The position numbers were made by a program, and so were the translations under genes. Shown here in pieces: positions 18,417-25,585 of a stretch of 64,000 nucleotides of DNA. The stretch comes from Paraburkholderia sp. NMBU_R16 (GTDB taxonomy: Bacteria > Pseudomonadota > Gammaproteobacteria > Burkholderiales > Burkholderiaceae), in contig NZ_JAAAYE010000011.1 in NCBI RefSeq assembly GCF_013282575.1, positions 62,001 to 126,000 of the forward strand, in the 5' to 3' direction. Numbering within the stretch: position 1 is the first letter of the stretch; each line of letters begins with the position of its first letter. The notes below the pieces were generated by a model. The model had not been told where the DNA came from, made no database searches, and saw only the letters and a program-made list of their open reading frames with translations.

Positions 18417-18866
18417 ACCGGGGGCTGGGATACGCATAGCGCGCAGAACCCGCGGCTCGCCGCGCAACTGAAAGCGCTCGACACGATGCTCGGTGCACTG
18501 CGCGACGGGCTCGGCACCGTGTGGTCCGACACGACAGTGGTGGTCGCCACCGAGTTCGGGCGCACTGCCGCGGCGAACGGCACCGCGGGTACGGACCACG
18601 GTACCGGATCGCTGGCGATGCTCATGGGTGGGGCGGTCGCGGGCGGACGCGTCATGGCGGACTGGCCCGGCTTGCGCGCGGGCGATCTTTACGAGGGCCG
18701 CGACTTGCGCGCGACGACGTCGCTCGATGCGTTGGTCGCCGGGGCGGCAGCCGAAACGTTCGGCCTCGATCCGGCCCGTACCGTGGCCGCGCTCTTTCCG
18801 AAGCGTCGCGCGCTCGCACCGGTCACCGGTGTCGTTGCCGAAGTGGGGACAGCGCGACACGCGTGA
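18213..18866 (+). pseudogene. DUF1501 family protein remnant
   Basis: From about 18414 the frame encodes the C-terminal ~150 residues of a DUF1501 protein: GGWDTHS, then VVVATEFGRTAAANGTAGTDHGTG, a conserved metal-site-like block of this sulfatase-related fold, ending shortly after VAALFP. The N-terminal ~240 residues, where a Tat signal is expected, are missing; the upstream part of this ORF is mostly the rearranged segment. There is no credible start codon for a full protein, so I call it broken. Confidence 0.7.
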
Positions 18867-18920
18867 GCCGCGGCACGGGCGTTGCTTGCCGCGCTAAGGG
18901 TATCTACATGGAGACGCTTC

Positions 18921-21200
18921 ATGAGCAACGCCGCTCGCGCCCCTATTCCGCGGCGGGACTTCACTGAACATTTTGTCCGCTTCTACGACGACGAGTTGCC
19001 GGTCATCGACGAAGTCGTCCAGTTTGCCCTGCGCGCCTTGCGCGACAAAGGTGTAGCGATCGTCATCGCGACGGACGCGCATTTGTCGGCGATCGTGCCG
19101 CGCCTCCAGCGCGCGGCGCGGGGACCGCGTTCGGGCAAGCTGATTTGCGCGGAGGCTCAGGCCGCGCTGGCCGGGTTCATGGTCGACGGTTGGCCCGACG
19201 ACGAGCGATTTTTTGCAACGATCGGCGCGCTCGTGGCTGACGCGGCGGCGCGCGCGGACGCGGCGCCGATTCACGCATTCGGCGAGATGGTGGCGATATT
19301 GGGCGCAGCCGGACAATACGATGCCGCCCTGCGGCTCGAAATGCTCTGGAACCAATTGGCGCGGCGCCATGCGTTCAAGCTCTTTTGCGCTTATCCGCAG
19401 GCGCTTTTCTCGCATCCCGAGCAACTCGGTGCGTTCAGCGAAATCTGCCGTGCGCACGGGCGCGTGCTGCCCGCCGAAATCCTGACGGACGTGGGCGCCG
19501 CCACGGCCAACCGGCTGATCGCTCCGTGGCAGCGAAAGGCGGCTGCGCTCGAAAGCGAAATACAGCGGCGGCGCGAAGCGGAAGCGGCGCTGCGCCGCCG
19601 CGAGTGCGAACTGGCCGACTTCATCATGAATGTGCCCGTGGCGGCGGCGTTCCTCGCGGGGCCCGACCACGTCTTCAGATTGGCCAATCACGGATATCGC
19701 GAGCTCGCCGGCTGTGCCGAGCCGATCGGCCGCACTTACGCCGACGTATGCCCGGGCGAGAAGCTCGGTGGAGAGATCGCTCAGTTGCTCTCGAAATGCT
19801 ATGCGAGCGGCCGCTCGGTGTGCCGTGAGGAGTACCGCATCGAAATGACGCGGACCGACGGCGCGTTCGAGCCACGCTATTTTTCGTTCAATTTCAAAGC
19901 TTCGCGTTCGGACAGCGGCGAAGTGGACGGCGTCATTGCCGTCGCCGTCGAAGTGACGGAGCAGGTGCACAATCGCGAGCGCCTCGAAAAATTGCATGCC
20001 GAGCGCGAGCGGCTGCTGGTGGAACTCGAGCGCGCAAGCCGCGCGAAGGACGAGTTTCTGGCCATGCTCGGCCATGAGCTGCGTAATCCGCTCTCGCCGA
20101 TCGTCACCGCGCTGCAGTTGATGCGCATGCGCTCGGATGGCCGGACATCGCACGAGCAAAGCATCATTGCGCGGCAGGTGGAGCATCTCGTGCGGCTCGT
20201 CGATGATTTGCTCGACGTCGCCCGTCTCACGCGCGGCAAGATCGAACTCCGACGGCGTACGGTGAAAGTCTCGGATGTGCTCGACCATGCGATCGAAATG
20301 GCGAGCCTGCTGCTCGAGCAGCGCAATCACCGGCTGACGGTCCAGGCCGAGCCGGACCTCGTCTGGTCGGTCGATGCGGCGCGCATGGCGCAGGTCGTCT
20401 CCAACCTGTTGACCAATGCGGCGCGCTATTCGGCGGTGGGCGAGGAGGTGCGCCTTGCCGCTTCGCACGGGCCCGGGGATACCATCGAGATCAGCGTACG
20501 CGACAACGGTATCGGCATTGCCGAGAAGATGCTGCCGCGCGTATTCGATCTGTTCTTTCAAGGCAAACGCAATCTCGATCGCGCGGAAGGCGGGCTGGGC
20601 ATCGGCCTCGCGCTGGTCAAGAATCTCGTCGAACTGCATGGCGGCAACGTGAGCGCCGCCAGTGCGGGGCCGGGCTGCGGCAGCGCATTCACGATTCGCG
20701 TGCCGGCCCGGGCGGCGGGCCACGCACATCGGTCGCCGGGCGCGCGCGGTCCCTCGGTGCCGTCCGAGCGAACCGCGTCCGCTGCGCCGCCCCCGAAAAA
20801 CGGCTGCCGCATCCTGCTCGTCGACGATAACGTCGACGCCGTCGAAGCGCTCGCGCTGCTGCTCGGCGAGTCCGGTCATCGCGTCGAGGCCGTCCACGAT
20901 CCCGCTGCCGCGTTGCAGATCGTCGGGCGCTTCAAACCCGAGATCGCGGTCGTCGATATCGGCCTTCCCGTGATGGATGGCTATGAGCTCATCGGCAGCC
21001 TGCGCGCGATGCCCGCCACGCGTGGCTGCATGTTCATCGCGTTGACCGGGTACGGACAGCAGGCCGATCGCTTACGCAGCGAGGCGGCGGGTTTCGATCA
21101 TCATCTCGTCAAGCCGGTCGATCTGACGCATCTGACGCGTCTCATCGACGCATTCCAGGCTGAGAAAGCGGCGCACTCGGCCGAAAGCCACGGCCCGTGA
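18921..21200 (+). CDS. hybrid sensor histidine kinase (MEDS-PAS-HisKA-HATPase-REC)
   Basis: 759 residues. Residues ~10-180 (EHFVRFYDDE.. onward) resemble the MEDS (DcmR-like) sensory domain. A coiled segment leads to a PAS domain at ~230-350. The HisKA H-box has GHELRNPLSP with His385; the HATPase has RDNGIGIAE and GGLGIGLAL. A receiver domain fills the C-terminus, with LLVDDN and the phospho-acceptor Asp679 in VVDIGLPVMDG. No membrane segment is seen, so it is a cytoplasmic sensor. ATG 18921 has GGAGA 6 nt upstream. No partner regulator is adjacent, so its output is unknown. Confidence 0.9.
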   Translation: MSNAARAPIPRRDFTEHFVRFYDDELPVIDEVVQFALRALRDKGVAIVIATDAHLSAIVPRLQRAARGPRSGKLICAEAQAALAGFMVDGWPDDERFFATIGALVADAAARADAAPIHAFGEMVAILGAAGQYDAALRLEMLWNQLARRHAFKLFCAYPQALFSHPEQLGAFSEICRAHGRVLPAEILTDVGAATANRLIAPWQRKAAALESEIQRRREAEAALRRRECELADFIMNVPVAAAFLAGPDHVFRLANHGYRELAGCAEPIGRTYADVCPGEKLGGEIAQLLSKCYASGRSVCREEYRIEMTRTDGAFEPRYFSFNFKASRSDSGEVDGVIAVAVEVTEQVHNRERLEKLHAERERLLVELERASRAKDEFLAMLGHELRNPLSPIVTALQLMRMRSDGRTSHEQSIIARQVEHLVRLVDDLLDVARLTRGKIELRRRTVKVSDVLDHAIEMASLLLEQRNHRLTVQAEPDLVWSVDAARMAQVVSNLLTNAARYSAVGEEVRLAASHGPGDTIEISVRDNGIGIAEKMLPRVFDLFFQGKRNLDRAEGGLGIGLALVKNLVELHGGNVSAASAGPGCGSAFTIRVPARAAGHAHRSPGARGPSVPSERTASAAPPPKNGCRILLVDDNVDAVEALALLLGESGHRVEAVHDPAAALQIVGRFKPEIAVVDIGLPVMDGYELIGSLRAMPATRGCMFIALTGYGQQADRLRSEAAGFDHHLVKPVDLTHLTRLIDAFQAEKAAHSAESHGP

Positions 21201-21222
21201 TCGCTGCTTGCCCGGCCGGCTG

Positions 21223-22173
21223 TCACATCGACTCGCCCGACGCCGGGCGCCCGGCAGCCGTGTTTTGCGCGGCCTGCAGTTTCGTCTCGAGCGCCGTCTC
21301 GAAGCTGGCCAGCACATTCGGCTCGGCGTCCGTCACGGCCCACCAGACCATTCCGTTCGCGCGCCAATGCAAGAGGGCATAGCCGTCGCGCACGAGCGTG
21401 GCGGACCCGCTTTCGCCGCCGCTGTCCGACGCCTCGCGCTCGGGCATCACGTAGACATCGATCACGTGCAGGCGATAGCGGTAGATGAGCACGGCAACAC
21501 GCCGATGCGCCACGTAATCGAGGCGTCCGCCCGCCAGCGCGAAGCCCTCCGCAGCGAGATCGACGACGGGCGGCGTGTAATCGAGGCGGCCGTTGAACCA
21601 CGGCTTCACCGTATGCTGATCTGTCGAGATGACGTCGATGCCGTGCCCCGACAGTTGCGCGCGGACATGCGCGCCGACGAGTTCATCGACGAAGAGCTCG
21701 CCGCGATTCGGGCCGCGTAGCGAAGGCGTCAACGCGAGCGTCGCGGCAACGGCCAGCGCAACGGCAACGGCGCTCAGCCCGGCGAAGGCTGCGACCTGGC
21801 CGCCGCCCATTCGCCCGGCGGCGAATCCCTGCCATGCGGGCCGACGCGAAGCGGGCCGATCCGAACGGGGCTGACGCCAAAGCTGCTTCAACCAACCGAA
21901 GCGCGCGTCTCGCGGCGGCGCGGCGCGATCGGCGGCAGCAGACGTTCGGCCGGCTTCGCGCTCGAGCGCGGCCGCGATGCGCGTACGCAGTGCATCGGGC
22001 GCGTGGTGATACTCGGCGCGCCGCACGCTGCGGCGTATCGCAAGCAGGGCTTGCTCTTCGGCGCGGCACGCGGCGCACGTTTCGAGATGTTGTCGGACCG
22101 CGCGCGCTTCGCCTGACGGGAGTTCGCCGTCGAGGCTCGCATCGATGCGAGGACGGATGTCGTCACATTCCAT
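21223..22173 (-). CDS. anti-sigma factor with zinc-finger domain (membrane-anchored)
   Basis: 316 residues. The N-terminal part has an HLETCAACR (H-x3-C-x2-C) anti-sigma zinc-finger motif, followed by a cytoplasmic linker, one membrane helix near residue 130 (VAAFAGLSAVAVALAVAATL) and a ~170-residue periplasmic domain. It should hold the neighbouring ECF sigma factor inactive until an envelope signal arrives. ATG 22173 follows CAGGAGAGGCC and overlaps the sigma gene by 11 bp, a classic coupled arrangement. Confidence 0.88.
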   Translation of the reverse strand: MECDDIRPRIDASLDGELPSGEARAVRQHLETCAACRAEEQALLAIRRSVRRAEYHHAPDALRTRIAAALEREAGRTSAAADRAAPPRDARFGWLKQLWRQPRSDRPASRRPAWQGFAAGRMGGGQVAAFAGLSAVAVALAVAATLALTPSLRGPNRGELFVDELVGAHVRAQLSGHGIDVISTDQHTVKPWFNGRLDYTPPVVDLAAEGFALAGGRLDYVAHRRVAVLIYRYRLHVIDVYVMPEREASDSGGESGSATLVRDGYALLHWRANGMVWWAVTDAEPNVLASFETALETKLQAAQNTAAGRPASGESM

Positions 22174-22789
22174 CAGGCCTCTCCTGCTGACCGTCGGTCG
22201 TACGCACGTGCTCGGCCCGGCGTTGCGGCTCGCGCGACGTGACGATGGCGGCGAATTTGCGCCGCGCGCGGGCGATGCGCGACATGACCGTGCCGATCGG
22301 CAATTCGGTGACCGCCGCAATTTCGCGGTAGCTCAAGTCCTCGAGCTCGCGCAAGATCAGAACCTCACGGAATTCGACGGGCAGCTCCGCAAGCGCCTCG
22401 TGCACGAGCCGCGTGTCCTGCTCGCGGATCATCAGCGTTTGCGGATCTTCGGGCGCCGTGCCCCAGCCATCGATCGGCGTGTCGTCGAGCTCCTCGTCGA
22501 ACTGCACGACCTCATGCGACGATGCGCGACGGCGCCACTCCGAATACCAGGTGCGGCGGACGATCGCGAGCAGCCACGGCCGGGCGCTGTCGCCTTCAAA
22601 CGAATCGAAAAAGCGCAGGGCGCGCATGAATGCCTCCTGGACGATGTCTTCGGCATCGGCCGAATTGCCACTCAACCAGCGCGCAAGGTTGTATGCCGCA
22701 TCGAGATGCGGCAACGCCAACGCCTGGAAACGGCGAACCCGCTCACCGTCGTCGCGCTTGCGCGCGGCCTGTCGATCGCTGCTGGTCAC
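22163..22789 (-). CDS. ECF RNA polymerase sigma factor
   Basis: About 208 residues. Region 2 is at LPHLDAAYNLARWL..DAEDIVQEAFMRALRFFDSF and region 4 at LPVEFREVLILRELEDLSYREIAAVTELPIGTVMSRIARARRK, with the helix-turn-helix. The frame runs to 22876, but a GTG at 22789 (VTSSDRQAARK) has AAGGAG five bases upstream, so I take that start. It is co-transcribed with the anti-sigma gene and probably the cupredoxin gene, and should direct a small stress regulon. Confidence 0.88.
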   Translation of the reverse strand: MTSSDRQAARKRDDGERVRRFQALALPHLDAAYNLARWLSGNSADAEDIVQEAFMRALRFFDSFEGDSARPWLLAIVRRTWYSEWRRRASSHEVVQFDEELDDTPIDGWGTAPEDPQTLMIREQDTRLVHEALAELPVEFREVLILRELEDLSYREIAAVTELPIGTVMSRIARARRKFAAIVTSREPQRRAEHVRTTDGQQERPDGM

Positions 22790-22883
22790 CCCGGCTCCTT
22801 CGCCTCCACCGATGCACCATCGGCCACCCGTCGAGTGTAGTTCGCTTTTGGGCATATCGAGGGTCCGTTGCACCACGACGTTT

Positions 22884-23279
22884 TCACCGGACCACGATCT
22901 TGCCGACCATCATCGGATGAATACTGCAGAAGTAGGTGTACGTGCCCGACTTCGTCAGCACGGTCGCGTACGAATCGTTCGTATCGAGCGCGGGGGAACT
23001 CTTGAACGCGCCACTCGTGCTGACGACGATATGCGGCTCTTCATCGCGATTGACCCAGACGATCCGCGCGCCGGCGGGCACGTGGATTTCGTTCGGCTTG
23101 AATGCGAATTGGCTGATTTCGACGCGATAGACGGCCGGTTGCCCGGCGCCGGCGCCACTCCCGCCGGCCGGTTGCGCGTCGCTGTCCGTTGCCGCGCGCG
23201 AGGCGCTCGTGGCACATGCCGCCATGGCGGCGATACAGAAGGCGGCCGCGAGCCGGCCGCGAGGATACCGTGCTTTCAT
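22884..23279 (-). CDS. cupredoxin domain protein (type I copper, exported)
   Basis: 131 residues. A signal sequence with a possible lipobox (AMAAC) is followed by a plastocyanin-like domain. The copper ligands are visible: His in EEPHIVVS, then Cys, His and Met in FCSIHPMMVG. It would carry electrons or bind copper in the periplasm. ATG 23279 follows GGAGC with a 9-nt spacer. In its likely ancestral operon it followed the metallophosphoesterase gene, now separated from it by the TnpB element. Confidence 0.87.
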   Translation of the reverse strand: MKARYPRGRLAAAFCIAAMAACATSASRAATDSDAQPAGGSGAGAGQPAVYRVEISQFAFKPNEIHVPAGARIVWVNRDEEPHIVVSTSGAFKSSPALDTNDSYATVLTKSGTYTYFCSIHPMMVGKIVVR

Positions 23280-23323
23280 CCGAGTTTGCTCCGAGAAACG
23301 TGGGACTTTAGTCCGAGGAGGAC

Positions 23324-23351
23324 GGGAGCGCCGCCGCAAGGCGGCATTCCC
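23324..23351. repeat. left-end hairpin of the TnpB element
   Basis: A perfect GCCGCC/GGCGGC stem with a GCAA loop, extended by GGGA/TCCC after a 2-nt internal bulge on each side. It lies 17 bp before the tnpB start. It matches the position expected for the left-end structure recognised by a Y1 transposase. Confidence 0.7.
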
Positions 23352-23368
23352 AGGGTAGATTCGGGGGA

Positions 23369-24412
23369 ATGATTCTTGTCTATCGTTACCGCGTGAGATC
23401 CCTGAACGGCCTGCTCAATCGGCAAAGCCGTGCGGTGAACTTCGTCTGGAACTTCTGCAACGACACGCAAAAGCACGCGCTTAAGTGGAACAAGAAGTGG
23501 CCAAGCGGCTTCGACCTGAACGTGCTGACCACGGGCAGCAGCAAGGAACTGGGGATTCACTCGGGCACGATCAACGCGACGTGCGAACAGTATGCGAAAT
23601 CGCGCAGCCAGCACCGGCGTCCGTACCTGCGCTATCGCGGAAAGCGTAGCCTCGGGTGGGTGCCGCTCAAGGGGCGTGACCTCAAGCGCGAGGGCACGGC
23701 GTTTCGCTTTGCCGGCAATACGTTTCGAGTCTTCTATAGCCGCCCGCTGCCCGAAGGCAAGATCAAAGACGGCACCAGCTTCGCGCAGGATGCGCGCGGC
23801 AACTGGTTTCTGAACATCGTGATCGAGGTGCCCGAGCCGCCGGCGCGTCCCGTCAGGCGTGCAATTGGCATCGATCTTGGACTCAAGGACTTTGGAAAGC
23901 TGTCGAACGGCGAAACGCTGCCGAACGATCGCTATGGTCAGCGCGCGGCCGAGAAGCTCGCCAAGATGCAGCGTGCGCGCAAGCACAGGCGTCACCTCGC
24001 CAAGCTGCACGCGAAGGTCGCCTACGCCCGCGCGGACTTTCAACATAAGGCGGCGCTCGATCTCGTGCGCCGGTTCGACCTGATCCGTGTGGGCAACGTA
24101 TCGGCTTCGAAACTCGCCAGGACCAAGATGGCGAAAAGCGTCTACGACGCATCCTGGTCGTCGTTCCGAGACAAGCTCCGCTACAAGGCGATTGCGCACG
24201 GGGTGCTGTTCGAAGAAGTGAACGAAGCGTTTTCTTCCGTAACCTGTTCTGCGTGCGGTACGCGCAGCGGCCCTACCGGGCTGAAAGGCTTGCGAATGAG
24301 AGAGTGGCAGTGCGGTGCCTGCGGTTATGTACATGATCGTGATGTCAATGCTGCGCTAAACATTCTCCGATGCGGGCGTGCATCGCCAGTGGTGGGAATC
24401 CACCGCCTTTAG
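23369..24412 (+). CDS. tnpB: TnpB family RNA-guided endonuclease-like protein
   Basis: 347 residues. It has an N-terminal OrfB-type helix-turn-helix region, a RuvC-like core with Asp169 in IGIDLGLKDF (RuvC-I), a zinc ribbon (CSACG...CGACG) and Asp325 in HDRDVNAALNIL (RuvC-III). The RuvC-II glutamate expected in a V-I-E-x-L-type strand is replaced: the strand reads LIRVGNVSAS, with Gly242 at that place. Glu286 just before the zinc ribbon could be an alternative ligand, an inference. TnpB proteins use an RNA from the 3' end of their own gene as guide. Length is slightly under the common ~380-400. Confidence 0.87.
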   Translation: MILVYRYRVRSLNGLLNRQSRAVNFVWNFCNDTQKHALKWNKKWPSGFDLNVLTTGSSKELGIHSGTINATCEQYAKSRSQHRRPYLRYRGKRSLGWVPLKGRDLKREGTAFRFAGNTFRVFYSRPLPEGKIKDGTSFAQDARGNWFLNIVIEVPEPPARPVRRAIGIDLGLKDFGKLSNGETLPNDRYGQRAAEKLAKMQRARKHRRHLAKLHAKVAYARADFQHKAALDLVRRFDLIRVGNVSASKLARTKMAKSVYDASWSSFRDKLRYKAIAHGVLFEEVNEAFSSVTCSACGTRSGPTGLKGLRMREWQCGACGYVHDRDVNAALNILRCGRASPVVGIHRL

Positions 24413-24416
24413 GCGG
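24392..24416 (+). ncRNA. right-end hairpins, probable 3' part of the TnpB guide RNA scaffold
   Basis: Two overlapping stem-loops, GTGG-GAAT-CCAC and CCGCC-TTTA-GGCGG, sit across the end of tnpB, its TAG stop being in the second loop. In known TnpB elements the omegaRNA scaffold comes from this place and the guide is the flanking DNA beyond the right end. Here that flank would be the 3' end of the metallophosphoesterase gene. The RNA itself is inferred. Confidence 0.5.
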
Positions 24417-24425
24417 CGGAAGACG

Positions 24426-25391
24426 TCAAGACAGCGTCTCCTCGGTGAGGGCGAGCGTGCGTGCCGTCTCGACATGGCGCACGACGCGCACGCCGAGATA
24501 ATCGGCCAGCTTGCCGGCCGGAATCTCCTTCAGCGGCCCGGGTCCCGGGCCCACGCCTGGCGCGGGTTGCGGATAGGCCGTCGAACGGGCCGTGAAGAAC
24601 GTCACGTTGCCTTCGACCTTTTGCTGAATCTGATGAATATGGCCGTTGAGCACCGTCACCGAACCGAAGCGGCGCAGCAAGGCGAGCGCTTCGCCGGCGT
24701 CGTCGGTGCCCCAGCCCCATGAGGGATACAGCGACCACAGCGGCATATGTGCGAACACGACGATCGGCGTTTCCGACGTGCGGCTCGCGAGATCGCTGCG
24801 CAGCCAGGCAAGCTGGTCGCTGCCGAGCGAGCCGAGGCCGCCGGCTTTCAAGTTCAGCACGTTGATCAGTGCGACGAAGTGCACGCCGCGATGATCGAAG
24901 CTGTACCACCCGCCCCGCGTGGCTTCGCTCCCGAAGCGACGGAAAAATTCCGCTCCGTTGTCGCCGATCACGTCATGCTCGCCGGGAACGAAGAACTTCT
25001 GCTTCGTACGCGTCTGCCGCATCAACTCGGTGACCGTATCGAACTCGTCGGGCTTGGACAGATGGGTGAGATCGCCCGTATGCACGATGAAGTCGGGCTG
25101 TACACGTGCCGCATCGATATGGGCGAGCGCCCGTTTGAAGGTCCCGACGACATCGTCGTTCGGCGCCTTGTTGAAGCCGATGTGCGAATCGCTGACCTGC
25201 ACGAACGTGAATGCCGCGTTTTTGGCATCGTCTTGCGCGCCGTCGCCCAGCGTGCGCGCCTGAAGCACACCGCCTTGCATGAACCAGAGCGTGCCGGCTC
25301 CGGCCAACGCCATACATTTGAGAAATTCGCGCCGCGCGCCGGCCGGCTGCACGTCGCGGCCGCCGTCCTTGTCGTCTTGCTTGCCATCCAT
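24426..25391 (-). CDS. Tat-exported calcineurin-like metallophosphoesterase
   Basis: 321 residues. The N-terminus has a twin-arginine signal (RREFLK followed by a hydrophobic stretch). The metallophosphoesterase motifs are in order: D-S-H in VSDSHIGF, GD in HTGDLTHL, G-E-H-D in VPGEHDV (the usual GNHD), H in FAHMPLW and GHIH in LNGHIHQIQ. It would hydrolyse a phosphoester in the periplasm; substrate unknown. ATG 25391 follows AGGAG. It is likely the first gene of an operon with the cupredoxin and sigma/anti-sigma genes, now split by the TnpB element whose right hairpin ends 9 bp from its stop codon. Confidence 0.88.
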   Translation of the reverse strand: MDGKQDDKDGGRDVQPAGARREFLKCMALAGAGTLWFMQGGVLQARTLGDGAQDDAKNAAFTFVQVSDSHIGFNKAPNDDVVGTFKRALAHIDAARVQPDFIVHTGDLTHLSKPDEFDTVTELMRQTRTKQKFFVPGEHDVIGDNGAEFFRRFGSEATRGGWYSFDHRGVHFVALINVLNLKAGGLGSLGSDQLAWLRSDLASRTSETPIVVFAHMPLWSLYPSWGWGTDDAGEALALLRRFGSVTVLNGHIHQIQQKVEGNVTFFTARSTAYPQPAPGVGPGPGPLKEIPAGKLADYLGVRVVRHVETARTLALTEETLS

Positions 25392-25585
25392 GATCGGACT
25401 CTCCTGGTCGTGGCGAGCGCGGCCGGCAAGACCGCGCTCGGAGGACCGGCACTGCGAGCGCAGCGGGCTCGATGAGCTGTCCTCATCAAGCGTTACCGCG
25501 CCATGCGCGCGCTTATTCCCGCCAGGAGAAAAAAAGCGAATGTTTCGGACGAGGGCGTCCGATGAGGATGAGGGGCGCTTCCGGC

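Larger units (their letters stand above)
23300..24418 (+). mobile_element. solitary TnpB (IS200/IS605-type) element without tnpA
   Basis: The element is defined by the tnpB gene and the hairpins at both ends. At the left, GGAC-TTTA-GTCC (23303-23314) and a GGGA..GCCGCC-GCAA-GGCGGC..TCCC stem (23324-23351). At the right, GTGG-GAAT-CCAC and CCGCC-TTTA-GGCGG (24392-24416), the last running through the tnpB stop codon. Subterminal hairpins and no inverted terminal repeats fit the IS200/IS605 superfamily. The exact ends are estimates. No HUH transposase TnpA is present, so movement would need one in trans. Confidence 0.7.

Noticed and set aside
18894-20897. A 667-residue open frame on the minus strand
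   Set aside because: Antisense shadow of the hybrid histidine kinase, whose domains are unmistakable.
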